Source: Cannabis sativa (Eukaryota; Streptophyta; Magnoliopsida; Rosales; Cannabaceae). From it: a stretch of DNA of 64,000 nucleotides. Position numbers and translations under genes: made by a program. Positions 1-12,140 of the stretch are shown piece by piece. Under the pieces are notes generated by a model, which was not told the DNA's origin, did not search any database, and worked only from the letters and a program-made list of their open reading frames with translations. Position 1 is the first letter of the stretch. Each line of letters starts with the position of its first letter. The stretch is taken from contig NC_083610.1 of NCBI RefSeq assembly GCF_029168945.1, positions 76,189,580 to 76,253,579 of the forward strand. The letters run 5' to 3'.

Positions 1-1051
1 TTAAAATCAATTATCTGAGTCTTAAATGCAGTATTGTCTCAACTAGTATGGGGACCATGGGCCTATACAACCGAGCTTTCAATAAGCAGAACTAGAATTT
101 ACCAAGTAAATTCCCTAACTTATTAATTCCTTATTGCATCCACAGTAGAACTGGGAATTGCACTCTCAGTCATATAGAACGCTCTAAATGTTCCACGATA
201 TAGATATGCTATAAACATTTAACTATCGTTCTAATCCCAATAATCAAAAATCCTCTATAAATGATTTACTCCGAGTGGGGACAAATTTACCGTTTCACCC
301 CTCAATGTATTTTATCCTTAAAACACTTAACTTCCTATAAATGATATTTCAGTGAGCTAATATAATCACTGAAACAAGAGCTCTTCCATTTATCTATATT
401 AAGCCAAGCTCGAAGGAAATCATCGTTTCACTTTTATGTCTAGATAGAAGCTATAGATTCCATATCTATGTTTAGCGCTCCCACTCAATTGTACTGTCAT
501 GTTCCCAAAATGTACGTATTACCCTGACCAAAAAATAGGTTAACTAACAAATCAAAGAACATGAATAACACTCTTGAGATTGAACCTAAGCATGTCAGGA
601 TTTAGATCTTTTAATCTAAGATCAACCAGTGGTATTGACTTAGAAAGATACAACGGTAAGATTATAATATCTTTACCAAGATCAATATCGGTCTCAGTCT
701 ATTGTATACTCCATACATCCGAAACTAGCATACTTTGCCAATGTTCTGGAAAGAACATAACACTTATCCAAGGTGTAAGTATACTTTATCGCTGATTATC
801 ACATCAGTGTAAATCCAGTGCACTGATGAATCAGGGACATTGTCTTTTGAAGCATATAATCACAATTACATTCCACTGTGTTGACATCACTGTAATTGTG
901 AATAACTATATGTTCTGGACTTAACAGATTTTGTACAGATTAAACCATAAACATGAAAACAATATGTAAACATAAATGATTTCTAATCTTTTATTGATAA
1001 CAAATCAGATTAGATTGAAATGGGTTTTATTTAGGGCATATAATCCCAACA
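1..1051 (-). mobile_element. LTR of the 1.9-kb LTR family, cut by the window edge
   Basis: This stretch matches, in the same orientation, the right-hand part of the solo LTR at 2987-4864 (for example the shared 'GGGGACCATGG' and the stretch around 'TTTTATTTAGGGC'). It ends in CCCAACA at 1045-1051, the inverted form of the TGTTGGG start of the plus-strand copy at 7853. The insertion lies inside LINE ORF2: the bases from 1057 read on the minus strand as endonuclease sequence. A 5-bp target duplication would be TATCC at 1052-1056, but its partner is outside the window. It cannot be told from here whether this is a solo LTR or one end of a full element. ORFs inside it (e.g. 574-795) are not genes. 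Confidence 0.85.
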
Positions 1052-1592
1052 TATCCCACGTCAAGTTGTTCCCTTTAATGGGAATGTCCATCAAAGCATG
1101 ACACTTAATCAGCTCAGTAGTGAGAGAAATTGGTCTTTCCCTTTTGACCCGACACGCTCAGAGCTACTCAAAACAAAATTCACATCTCCCAAGATAACCA
1201 GGGCCCGACAAATTTGCTACCAACTTCCATAATATTTGACTAGAATTTCTTCTTCTCTTGGAAGTAGGTGGCCCGTAAACACAAGACAATAACCAAGGAT
1301 CATGCTCAAGGTCAGAGTACACAATGCCAAAAATATGGTTTTTAGATATACAAATGCTTTCAAAAATAAAACCCGCTTTCCAAGCTAAAATAATATCCCC
1401 CGTACTATCGACAATAGGCACTATAATATTAAAATAAAAATGTAAGTTCTTAAAAGAACGTACCAAAAAGGTAGCATCAGTTCGGTAATAAAGATAAAGT
1501 GAGGAGAGCACGACCGAGTGAGGGCTTTTAATGCCAAAACTGTAGAGGGTGGTCTACCCCAATCCTCTACAGTTCCAAGCAACGCCTCTCAT
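1052..1592 (-). pseudogene. LINE ORF2 fragment, endonuclease domain
   Basis: Reading on the minus strand from an ATG at 1592, the frame opens with M-RGVAWNCRGLG, the typical N-terminus of plant L1-type ORF2 apurinic endonuclease-like domains. A stop follows at once. Further on (1511-1164) the frame gives NHIFGIVYSDLE..PWLLSCVYGPP, the usual middle of the domain, then a frameshifted GDVNF-like segment and MDIPIKGNNLTWD. The 1-1051 LTR interrupts it there. The domain would nick target DNA for target-primed reverse transcription. Here it is inactive: stops and frameshifts are visible and no reverse transcriptase lies in the window. The remainder of ORF2 should lie to the left of the window. Confidence 0.8.
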
Positions 1593-1847
1593 GGCTCCTG
1601 TGGAGGAGGGACACCATCCTCCTCCAAAAGGGTCAAACCACCAACTGACACACCAATCGCGGATCCCTCATCCTCAATCACAATATCCTCCTTGATATGG
1701 ATTATAATGTCCATAAACCGAGCTTTGGTTTTCCATGCTATCAGTCTAGTTGACTGTCCCAAAGAGATCGGTTTGTCAACTTACTGAGAACATACTGTAT
1801 TAACCTCAGTGTAATTAATCTTCTCCACTTCATCACTGGCCATAGGT

Positions 1848-2975
1848 TCATCTGAAAAAATCAGTAGAAACCCGAATAACATTAGCATCATCATCTCCAT
1901 ACACCAGACCAACTCCACATGGGAAATCTTTGACCACACGCTTCACTCTTCTAATGAACAGGTTTGGCTTTCTCCCAGGAGAAAAAGTTTCAAAATCCAA
2001 ATTTCGCTTCTTAATAGGTGTAGTTCTCTCATTGATTTCAGAAGATGCTTGGACACCAATATCCACAAAGGAGGCTTTCCGTTTATTTTGGCTCGACGTC
2101 CCAATAGCATCAGGTTCTTGGATATATCCCTCTTGGGTCTGAAAAAATTTGGACAATGATCTCTTTTCATCAAGATGGGCAAAGACATCTTGGCCCTTTA
2201 AGGAGCTATTCGAGTCCTAACAAAGTAGACCATTATCCAAATTAAAATGATGGCCCATAGTAGCTCTATTCTCATCGCACGACCCCTCAAATAAAATTCC
2301 TTTAATTAGCCCAGATGCCTTGCCTGAGATGTTAAGACATGGACTAGTCATCACACCCTCCAATTGATCCACACGGCCCACATCATCAATAAAAGTCTTT
2401 TGAATTGGCCTGAAAGCCTTACTCGAGAAAGAGCTTTTGTTAATATCCACCTCCCCATTTGAAATGTACCCACAACCGAAATCATTCTCAGGCCCACAAA
2501 TATCACAAACAAGTTTAGGTTGAGTAGGGTCAACCTTACTTTGACCTTTCACATTCAGACAGATAGCAAGACTCCCCCTAAAACTTAAATCATCACCTAC
2601 CTTCGGCAAAATTGTATAGCCATTTTCAAAGTGCAATAAAGGCTTTGAGGAAAACTTACCAAATTCAGCCAAACCCTGCGTTACTCTAAATGGCACAATC
2701 AACGATTCCTTGGGCCTTCACACTTTGCCAAGTCTAAAACTTAATCAACTCGTTGCTATTAACCTAGGCTCAAAGCTCAAGCTGTGTGTACGAATCCTTG
2801 GTGCAGCCTCGACATTCACGACTTGAAGCTCTTCCACCGTTGCTGGTGGTGTTGGCCCCAGACCTCTCAACTTTGGCTTAGCACAACCTCTACCTTTGCC
2901 AAAACTAGACCCACCAATTTTCCCTGAGAAAGAACTCGCATACAGAGACGATACATTCATCCATGATCCAAACAA
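1848..2975 (-). pseudogene. LINE ORF1, C-terminal part, frameshifted
   Basis: Three consecutive minus-strand reading frames (2975-2745, 2702-2217, 2156-1848) lie between the DUF4283 part of ORF1 and the start of ORF2, the position of the variable tail of plant LINE ORF1. The 2702-2217 stretch contains a Cys-rich patch (LVCDICGPENDFGCGY), possibly a worn zinc-knuckle region. The rest is low in recognisable motifs. I call it ORF1 from position and from the collinear LINE parts on both sides, not from a domain hit. The frame breaks show that it is dead. Its N-terminal half is separated from it by the solo LTR at 2987-4864. Confidence 0.6.
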
Positions 2976-2981
2976 TGGGAA

Positions 2982-2986
2982 AGGAA
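2982..2986. repeat. Target-site duplication AGGAA (left copy)
   Basis: AGGAA precedes the TGTTGGG terminus at 2987 and is repeated at 4865-4869 directly after the CCCAACA terminus. This is the 5-bp duplication expected of LTR-element integration. Confidence 0.9.
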
Positions 2987-4864
2987 TGTTGGGAATATTT
3001 TACTAGGATCTAGATTTACTAATAAGTATGTTGAATTAACATCCTAAATATGAACAATGAAATCAAACACATAAGAGTCTAGAAAACCTTATATTGATTG
3101 CAGCAAAATAATATGACTCCTTCCGCTCAGATCTCTAACTCTTGTTCCTTTCTGTCGTCGAGTATTATCAAGATTTGAGTCTGGATCTCTTTCTCTCCTT
3201 CGGGTTGGTGACCACCGTCTTTCGCTTTATGATTGAGTACTTGACTTGCTATGTGTGGGCATGGTACTCTATCACTATGGGCAAATTGGTTGAAGAACAA
3301 TGAAGGAGGGTTTGAATCACTATAAAAGGTGTCTCTCATCTACTAGTTGTCAGAGAATGAAAACTAGGTTTAAGTTTGGTTAAAGTGAATCGTTGGATGA
3401 GATGAGAGCATCATATTCTTTTTATAGTGTTTCAACTAGGACTTAGGTTTGAATTATATGGATTAAAAAAGAATAAAATATTGGGCAAAAATCACCACTA
3501 GTGGCCGGCCACTTAAGGGCCATTTACTAGTTACAATTTTACCACTTTATTTCAACTAGTTATTCTTCTTTCAATAATACTATATTTCCGATTTCAATCC
3601 TATAAATGCCAAAACTATTTATTTAATAATTATAATTAATTATCAAATAAAATTGTCATTTATATTATTTATTAATTAGACCATACAAAGTGTCTTAATT
3701 AATAAATTAACCCCAAAACCTTTTTTCTTCACAATTAAGCCCTTCCTTAGTGAAAATTTATAAATAAGACACAGTCTAATTTTAGAATTATAATTGATTA
3801 GTTAAAACCAATTAACTGAGTCTGGAAGCAGTATTATCTCAACTAGTAAGGGGACCATGGGCATATATAACTAAGCTTCCAATAAGTAGATCTAGAATTT
3901 ACAAAGTAAATTTCCTAACTTATTAATTCATCCTTGCGCCATTATAGATTCGGAATTGCACTCTTAATTATATAAAACGCTCTATATATACCAAGATATA
4001 GATACGTTATGATTATCTATTGTTACAATCGTAATAGTCAAAGATCCTCTATAGATGATCTACATTGAAAAGGGACAAATTTACTGTTATACCTTTCAAT
4101 GTATTTTATCCTTAAAACACTTAGCTACCTATAAATAATATTTCAGTAAACTAATATAATTACAGAAATGAGATCTCAATCATTTATCTCTATTATGCCA
4201 AGCTCAAAGGAAATTATCGTTTCACTTCTAAATACTTATAGAAGCTATAGATTCCATATCCATGATTAGCGCTCCCACTCAATTGAACTACCATATTCTT
4301 AATATGTATGTCACGAGAAGATCCAATTGGTCGACTTTAACAAACAAATTGAAGAACATAAATAATACAAATAAGCTGAACCTAACCATATCAGGATTAA
4401 GATCTACAGACCTAAGATCAACTAGTGATATTAACTTAGAAAGATATAACGGTACATTTATGATATCTTATCCAAAATTAATATCGGTCCAATCTAATGT
4501 ATACTTCATACATCTGATACTGGTAAAATTTGCTAATGCCTTGGAAAGGACATAACACTTATCCAAGGTGTAAGTATACCTTATCGTCGATTATCATGTC
4601 AGTCTAAATTCAGTGAAATGACAAATCATGGGAATTAAACATTTAAACATATAATCATGATTATTTCCACTATGCTGACGACACTATAATCATGAATAAA
4701 TATATAAATATATATGTTTTGGACTTAATAGAATTTATACATTAAATATATAATCATAAAATAAATCATGTGAACCATACAACATAGAATGATTTCTTAT
4801 CTTTTATTAATTAGTAAATCTGATTATATTGAAATGGGTTTTATTTAGGGCAGAAAACCCAACA
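2987..4864 (-). mobile_element. Solo LTR of the 1.9-kb family inserted in LINE ORF1
   Basis: The 1878-bp unit starts TGTTGGG and ends CCCAACA, is flanked by AGGAA on both sides, and holds no internal region. It is therefore a solo LTR left by LTR-LTR recombination. It is inverted relative to the plus-strand copy at 7853-9734: its right end carries the TTTTATTTAGGGC motif whose complement starts the plus copy. The polypurine tract next to the 7853 copy resembles those of Copia elements, so the family is probably Copia, but no coding region survives to prove it. Removing it joins the two halves of LINE ORF1. Confidence 0.9.
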
Positions 4865-4869
4865 AGGAA
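4865..4869. repeat. Target-site duplication AGGAA (right copy)
   Basis: Partner of the AGGAA at 2982-2986, directly after the LTR end at 4864. Confidence 0.9.
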
Positions 4870-5649
4870 TACCACTAGCATTACGGATTGTTACTTGCAA
4901 CTGCAGCGAGCAATCTCTTCTCTGGTGAACCAACCGCCCACACAGGTAACAAAAATTACCAAATTTTTTTATATTTAACTTGCACCTAGCAACCATTCAT
5001 CAGTTTGAAGAAACAACAACAAAACAATGGGTTTTTAACCTCGATATCAACTTACTCTAATCTACTTGTTCTTGGAAACAGGTTTAGATTCGTCCAGCTC
5101 AATACATACAACCTTACCAGCTCGAGCTCCCAACACATTTGCATTAACTCTGGAATAATAATCATGTGGCAGGTTGTGTATTTGAATCCATAAACGGATT
5201 GTGTCAAAGGCCAACTCTTTGACACCAAAGCTAGAAGATCAAGAAAGAAGCACAATAATCTCCCCTTTGATGCATCAAGGACCATGCTCCAGAACCCGTT
5301 TCCTATCCGACACCTTTTCAAAGCTAAAACAGAAGACATTAGAAAATGCTTCGTCAGCAAAAAGGGCATCAACTTTCACCTGTGTATTCCATAGTTTTGC
5401 ACAAACACTTATCACTTCCTTTTCCCCAAAGATGAGGACCTTACCAACAAGGCAAAAATTAGAAAGGACTTGTGCTAAAGATGCACTAGGGGCGAGAGAA
5501 ATAGATGCCTCATTAAATGAGATACATCTACCTCTCTTAACCCCCAAGACAATCAATAACTCCCTCCATATTAAAGCCAGCCACCAAACAAAGACACCAG
5601 ATAAAACACATGTGACAAAGACTAACCTACACCCAACCCCACAGACCAC
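4870..5649 (-). pseudogene. LINE ORF1, N-terminal DUF4283 domain
   Basis: Read on the minus strand, the frame 5649-5275 contains LVGKVL, LWN..VKVDALF, NVFCFSFE and DRKRVLEHGP. This is the pattern of the DUF4283 domain (PF14111) found at the start of plant LINE ORF1 RNA-binding proteins. It continues in a second frame (5372-5052) with the usual W-rich segment and L..V..RLYVLSWTN. A better start is the ATG at 5569 (MEGVIDCLGG), which needs one frameshift to join the domain. ORF1 binds element RNA in the ribonucleoprotein. Frame breaks make this copy non-functional, and its tail lies beyond the solo LTR. Confidence 0.75.
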
Positions 5650-6150
5650 AGGAAAGATGGAAAAACAAGGGACACACCAAAAAAAAAGGTCAACTCAAAG
5701 GAACAAAGGAAAAGCCAAAGCACCACACACAAAGCAAGAGAAACAAACATACAAGACACACGACACAGGGGAAGCTAAAGCACGATCAACACAACAAAAG
5801 GTATGGAAAAGAAGTGAGAAGACAAAAAATACCAAGACTGAGAGAATAGTAGATGACTATTCTCTCTATTAGACAGAGAGAATTAGTTAGGTTGGTTATT
5901 ATTCTTTGGTACAACCCATTCTGACTATTTCCAGTTAATTTGCTAAGCTTAAGTTGTGTTTAGCTACATATTGTACTTAAAAGGAGCATTGAATCCATTT
6001 TCATTAATGAGAAATTCATTTACATTCTTCGTTCGTTTTCTCTCAATTCAACAAAAAGTATTGAAAGTAAAATAAAATATAAAATAACATCATCTCAATA
6101 TAAAGTAATGTCACCACAAATATTAAAGAAAAGACGTCAAAATTTTTCAG
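5650..6150. other. LINE 5' flank and unassigned sequence
   Basis: 5650-5880 is the pyrimidine-rich minus-strand leader expected ahead of LINE ORF1; the plus-strand ORF 5201-5872 is its antisense shadow. About 5880-6055 ends in TTCTCTCAATTCAACA and looks like the end of a short Copia-type LTR, but I found no matching start or duplication. 6056-6150 is AT-rich with nothing recognised. Confidence 0.4.
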
Positions 6151-6466
6151 GTGTTTTTGAGAAAACAGAAATAAAATTGTTAAAACTGCAAAATTCCAAG
6201 TGGGGCCCATTAACACCATGGCCGGCCACTTGGATAGCTTTTTTCCAATTATTATTTTAATTATTTTAATACCAAATAATTACTAACCTAAACCTAGTGG
6301 TTGCCTATAAATAGAAAGTGATGGCTCACACCAAAAGAAGAGAATTATTCAGTAATTCAAGAGATTGCCTTTCAGAAAATTGAGCCATCCACTTTCTCTC
6401 TATAGCCGAGCCTCTCATTCTCTCTTTTCCGCTTCCAATTTCGAAATACCTTGAGTGATAGAGTAG
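6151..6466 (+). mobile_element. 316-bp internal LTR fragment of the 1.9-kb family
   Basis: Closely matches 9135-9451 of the LTR at 7853-9734, including the promoter region with TATAAATAG (6306-6314) and the GGCTCACACC stretch. Similarity starts and stops inside the LTR: neither the first 1.28 kb nor the last 0.28 kb of the LTR is present here. It may be the remnant of a 5' LTR of a deleted element, or a recombinant element that swapped LTR segments. Confidence 0.8.
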
Positions 6467-7852
6467 AAATTATTACTACATAAACACTAGAAATTATTTT
6501 CTATGTTTGTGAATAATTGTTAATTCTAAAGACAATTATTAAGAATTTGTTTAATGAAAAGATCTTTTGATCTGATAGGGGTGGAGAAAAAGTTTAGAAT
6601 AATATGCAGTTCAACGATCTTTTATATCTATTGAACTCTGGATTATATTCGAAACTCCACATAATCTCTATAACACTTAGAGAACTGTGATCTTTATATT
6701 CCTGAGGGGTGGATCATAATCTCTATATACTTAGGGGTGGACTATATACCACAGTACTCTTTGTAACACATAATTTTAAACATGGAAGTAATATAATGAA
6801 TTAGCTATTATCAGAATAAATCCTTGATCTTGATTATATGTTCCAATTTATATTTACTGTTGTAATAGAAAATGATACCAATAAAGTTCTTTGATAATGT
6901 ATCATACTACCTGAATTGAGTGGGAGAATTTTAAAATTCTTTACCCATCTTCATTTGGTTGACACTTATGATAGGAACTTAAGAACACTACTGAGAAAGT
7001 AAATCTAACCATTCATGTGGATAGAAATAACTTATCAGAATTATGAGAATAAGATACAAGAATTCTTGCATAGTCTATTCGAATGACTTGAGCAAAGATT
7101 TCTAATCCTCATAGCATTTTATGGTATCTCAATTTGATTGCTTTATCTCTAGCAGGTATTTTACACTTCAAATACTAGATTTCTATGTTGATGACTTAGT
7201 CTTAAAGAAACTTATAGTTTCAGACTAAGATAATAAGTCACAACTGGATATCCCTCATAACAATAGTGAGAGGTTAAAAGTACAATTTAACCAGACATCT
7301 ACAATTTAGTGGGAGCCAATCTGAGATGTAATCAAATAAGGAACATTAGGGGACAGTCAAGAAAGATTTATGAAAGTGACCTATTTGTTAGATATGAAGG
7401 AACTTTATATTAGTAATCCTCATATCTACACCAACTCATTAAGAATTTGAGATGGTGGTTACTCTGGGGGTGGAGGAGTTATTCTAGAAGAGTGTAAAAA
7501 CCCATCTATAATAATTCAAGCTCCATCAGTGAAGATATATATATATAACTTTGTAAATTCGAAATTACCAGAAAGTTATTCTACTGAAGAAAATTCTACA
7601 CTGTATTATCTTAGTTCCAACCTTTAAAGTATGATAGATATGTCTTCTGTTTATTCAGATGTACTTAATAAGCAGTAAGGATTTCAGTATCCCTTGATGA
7701 GTAAAGCATATAGTAAAGGATGTTTCATAATGTTTTATGAACTTGGTTCCAGAAATTTGGGTAGAGTCAAATATCCTACACTTGATCTGAAGATCAAGAC
7801 AACAGATTGATTGGAATGCACAACTTGTTTTATGTTAGTGCAAGTGGGAGTT
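6467..7852 (+). mobile_element. Non-coding internal region of a decayed LTR element
   Basis: This stretch lies between the LTR fragment and a complete 3' LTR. It ends in a polypurine tract, AAGTGGGAG, at about 7842-7850. It holds no ORF above about 60 codons. Short phrases look like a worn reading frame, but I could not identify a protein domain. The structure suggests a non-autonomous or heavily decayed element. Confidence 0.6.
7842..7852 (+). promoter_or_regulatory. Polypurine tract
   Basis: AAGTGGGAG followed by TT, immediately before the TGTTGGG start of the LTR at 7853. This is the second-strand primer site of LTR elements; AAGTGGGAG is common in plant Copia elements. It shows that 7853-9734 is a 3' LTR in plus orientation. 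Confidence 0.75.
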
Positions 7853-9734
7853 TGTTGGGTTTTGTGCCCTAAATAAAACCCATTACAATCTAATCTGATT
7901 AGTTATCAATTTAAGAGATTTGAAGTGATTTATGTTAACATGTATTTTTCATGCTTATGGTTTAATATATGCACAAAATCAGTTAAGTCTAGAACATATA
8001 TTTATTCACAATTACAGTAATGTCAACACAGTGGAATCTGATTGTGATTATATGATTCAAAAGACTAAGTCCATGTTTCATCAGTGTTTTGGATTTACAC
8101 TAATGTGATAATCAGCGATGAAGTATACTTACACTTGGAGTAAGTGTTATGTTCTTTCCAGAACATTGGTAAAGTATACTAGTTTCGAATGTATGGAGTA
8201 TGCATTGGACTGGACCGATATTGAACTTAGACAAGATATTATAATACTTACCGTTGTATCTTTCCAAGTCAATATCACTAGTTGATCTTAGATCAAAAGA
8301 ATCTAAATCCTGATATGCTTAGGCTCAATCTCAGGGGTGATATTCATGTTCTTTGATTTATTAGTTAAGCCTACTTTTGGGTCAGGGTGATACGTATATT
8401 TTGGGAACATGATAGTATGATTGAGTGGGAGCGCTAAACATAAATATGGAATCTATAGCTTCTACATAAGTATAGAAGTTAAGTGATGATTCCCTTCGAG
8501 CTTAGCTAAATAGAAGTAAATGGATGAGCTCTTGTTTCAGTGATTATATCTTAGTTCACTAAAACATCATTTACAGGTAGCTAAGTGTTTTAAGGGGCTA
8601 AATACATTGAGGGGTGAAATGGTAAATTTATCCCTTCTCGGTGTAAATCATCTATATAGAGGATCTTTGATCAAATTAAGATTATAACGATGGTTAAATG
8701 TGATAGCGTATCAATATCGTGGAACATATAGAGCGCTCTATATAAATCTGAGAGTGCAATTCCAAGTTCTAAGAGTGGATTCAACAAGGAATTAATAAGT
8801 TATGGAATTTACTCGGTAATTCGGTTCGGCTTATTGGAAGCTCAGTAATATAGGTTCATGGTCCCCATTCTAGTTGAGACCATACTGCTTGTAAGACTCA
8901 ATAATTGATTTATGATTAATCAATTATAATTCTAGAATTAGACTATGTCTAGTTTGTGAATTTTCACTAAGCAATGGCGAAATTGTAAAGAAAAGAGATT
9001 CTAGGTTTATTTATTAATTAAGAGACTCTATATGTCTAATTAATAATTATGTTAAATGACGATATTATTTAATAATCTATTTTAGTTATTAGATAATTAT
9101 TTTTGACATTTAAATGGTTAGAATTGGAAAATTGGCGTTTTTTGAGAAAATATAAATAAAATTGTTAAAACTGTAAAGCTCCAAGTGGGGCCCATTAACA
9201 CCATGGCCAGCCACTTGGATAGCTTTTTTCCAATTATTATTTTCATTATTTTAATGCCAAATAATTACTAACCTAAACCTAATGGTTGCCTATAAATAGA
9301 AAGTGATGGCTCACACCAAAAGAAGAGAATTATTCAGTAATTCAAGAGATTGCCTTTCAGAAAATTGAGCCATCCACTTTCTCTCTATAGCCGACCCTCT
9401 CATTCTCTCTTTTCCTCTTCCAATTTCGAAATACCTTGAGTGATAGAGTAGTGCCCACACACAGCAAGTGGTACCTCAATCATAGTCTGGAAGATCGTGA
9501 AGAATCCAGATTCAACAAGTAGGACATTCGGGCTCAGATCTTGATAATACTCTGCGACAGAAAGGATACAAGGGTTAGAGATCTGAGTGGAAGGAGACAT
9601 ATTATTCCGCTGCAACCAATGTAAGGTTTTCTAAACTTTATATGTGTTTATTATCGTTTTAGAAGTTCATATTTAGGATGTTAAACAACATACTTGTGAG
9701 TAGATCTAAGGTCCTGGTAAAATAAATTCCAACA
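7853..9734 (+). mobile_element. Complete 3' LTR of the 1.9-kb family
   Basis: The 1882-bp LTR runs from TGTTGGGTTTTGTGCCC to TAAATTCCAACA. A TATAAATAG box lies at 9291-9299, with the presumed transcription start just downstream. It is the reference copy for the solo LTRs at 2987-4864 and 35194-37105 (1878 and 1912 bp). The ORF at 9400-9615 lies inside it and is not a gene. Confidence 0.9.
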
Positions 9735-11540
9735 AACTATTCATTTCCAGAAACATTTTAGGTATTTGCGATGATAATTTTTTATTGCAAATACCTCAAA
9801 TGTCACTGTAACTATTTTTTAACATTAGTTTAAACTATAACTATTTTAATCTTGAAAGGCATATATTATACATTTATTTTTTTCAAATCAATTATTTGAA
9901 CACCAAAAATTAATAACAATGAAAAAAAAATAAAAAATAAAAATCGGTTTAAACGGGTTAACCCGACCAAACTAACGAAAATCATTGGGCGGGTTAGACT
10001 TTTTTTTTTATTTTTTTATTGGACGGGTTACAATTAGATATTTACAACCCAATATTTATATTGAGTTAGTAAAAATACACTATAACCCGACCAAACCAAT
10101 TGATCTACACCCCTAGCACAAAGTTCTTAATAAAAACAAGTTGGTGGAATTAGTATTGGAGACATAGTATTATTTCATTCTGTTTACCTCAAAATTGATT
10201 TTAAGGAGGTTGTATACTTCCCTATCTGGAAATGATCACAATTGAATCAATTACTCTTTTATTTGCTTGATGTGGAACTAAAATGAAAGGTAACAAGATA
10301 CTATTACTATTGTTGTGGTAAGATGATAGGTAACCAATACCATTTTAGTTTTCTCGTCTTTTTTACTTTTTCTTGTGTTCTCTTGTAATAGTGAACCTGT
10401 TACGCTTAAAATAACGACCCTATCATGTAACTTACTAATGGATAATGTTAGTTTTGAAGAACAAAACGTATGTAGCTCGATAACCAGTTACTTTTTTAAT
10501 ATTAGACCTAAACTTGGAAAGTTCAGGTTGCCTCTGTTTGAAATGGCTACTGGCATGCTCAGGGAGGTCGGGCCTGGCCTAGGCCCAATCCTCTTTTATG
10601 TTTTTTGAAAGGGCCATGAAATTGACTTTTTTGGAATAATTACACCACAAAATTTCTAACTTTTTCCCTCTTATACTGTGGGGGTTGCAGAATTTTTTTC
10701 AAAAATACTGTATAAGTTTTATACTGTGTATTGTGTTAAGTTTTCACTCTTATTCTACTGTTATTTTTTAGTTATTCTACTATTGTTTTTAGTTGTTCTG
10801 TTTTGTGTTCCACTGTTGTATTATATAAAAACATAGTATTTTTGAAAAAACTTCTGTCTGATAGTATTTTTGTAAAAGTTAACTTAATTTTCAATATTTT
10901 TGTAAGTTTCTTTCTTTTTTTTTTTTGTTTAAAGCATCATTCAGTTTGTTCTGTTTTATTTTATTTTTTTTTTTTCTGAAAACTACGCATAATTCAGTTT
11001 AAGTTTACACTTTTATATTTTTTTAGTTAATTTGTTATTTCGTTCCCCAGATGTACATAAATTTTTTATATAAAAATATATAGTTAAATTTTGGTTTGGT
11101 AAGACGATGCGTCACGATGGTATATAATTTTACGAATATGCGAAAAAAAAAAGGTTATGTTGATTTCTTTTTCTTTTTCTCTTTTTATGAAGTACTAATT
11201 TACTATTTCTCTTTTTATTGAAAATTAGGCAAAATATAAAATTCTCACTATATCTTTATTATTTAAATTGGTCAACCCTTAAAGAGGATCAAATGTATGT
11301 CTCATCTGTATACTAATAATAAGTCTCTGTAAGCAGTTCATCAACTATTTTTCCTTTTTTACCAAATATACTCTACTTTTAATTATTTACTTTTGTTATT
11401 TCCACTAGGAAATTGTATTTTTAATCTTTACAAGGTTTTTTTAGTGAATTCCTACATTTTTGTTTTGGAATGTAATATTTTTTTTTTTTTTGAAAAAGTT
11501 CAGATGAAACCCACGTGTTCCTGTATCCCTCTCTATCTGC
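9735..11540. other. AT-rich intergenic sequence, no gene seen
   Basis: 9945-10120 carries clustered GGGTTAACCCG / CGGGTTA motifs ending in CTACACCCCTA, resembling the terminal part of a dispersed plant DNA transposon; I could not find both ends. 10636-10904 is a dispersed repeat (separate entry). The plus ORF at 10375-10608 has no recognisable domain. The remainder is homopolymer-rich. Confidence 0.4.
10636..10904 (+). repeat. Dispersed repeat, copy 1 (partner at 33904-34163)
   Basis: Shares a long stretch with 33904-34163 in the same orientation, including 'TTTCTAACTTTTT', 'ATACTGTGGG', a run of TTCTACTGTTG-like units and 'AACATAGTATTTTTGAAAA'. No coding potential. It may be a short non-autonomous transposon; no termini or target duplication could be fixed. 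Confidence 0.75.
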
Positions 11541-11543
11541 TAA

Positions 11544-11678
11544 GAGCAACTCCAAAGAACCCCCAAATTTGAGGATGCAGTGGTTAATCTTCTCCAAGGT
11601 AGCACCATTTTGAGGTAATTTATGCACTCTTTGCTACAGTGCACTGCATATATGCAGTAGCACTGTAGTAACTGCATC

Positions 11679-11717
<39 letters not shown>

Positions 11718-11868
11718 ATTTAATAGCTAATTTTTGTTTATATATTGTTTAATAATAAAATATATTTTTTGGTATAAATTTTAGTATTGTGGTTGGAGTG
11801 AAAATATTTTTTGACACCAAATTTAGTGATAGTGTAATACCAAAAATAATGTCTCTTTGGAGATGCTC
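11544..11868. mobile_element. Tourist-like MITE with internal (TTA)n
   Basis: Terminal inverted repeats GAGCAACTCCAAAGA (11544-11558) and, at the right end, the complement of GAGCATCTCCAAAGAGA. TAA is duplicated on both sides (11541-11543 and 11869-11871). A 3-bp TWA duplication with GAGCATCTCCAA-type ends is typical of PIF/Harbinger-derived Tourist MITEs. The 325-bp element is non-coding and holds a (TTA)n microsatellite at about 11679-11715. Confidence 0.8.
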
Positions 11869-11871
11869 TAA

Positions 11872-12140
11872 TAACTATCAATTACACTAAGGATGGACTA
11901 CACTCTCAACAATTTTTTTTATTCTATTCTTTAAAATACATTATTAAAATATTACTTTCTTTATTTTACATCATGTAACACCATATATCATTTTTTTCTC
12001 TCTATCTTTATGATATTATTTAAATATTATATTTTAATATATATAATACATATTAATAAAAATGAAATAAAATATAGTTAAAATATTATTAAAATATATT
12101 TAAAAGATGAATAGTATTTACACTCCTAACAGAATTGTAA
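11872..12140. other. AT-rich stretch, possible MITE next to the Copia end
   Basis: The two ends (about 11890-11960 and 12060-12130) are loosely inverse to each other: ACACTCTCAAC near the left, GGAGTGTAAATAC when the right is read on the minus strand. An insertion here would explain why the adjacent Copia 3' LTR is cut. No gene seen. Confidence 0.3.

Noticed and set aside
5201..5872. 223-codon plus-strand gene
   Set aside because: It is antisense to the LINE DUF4283 region and leader; its Lys/Thr-rich, low-complexity protein has no domain.
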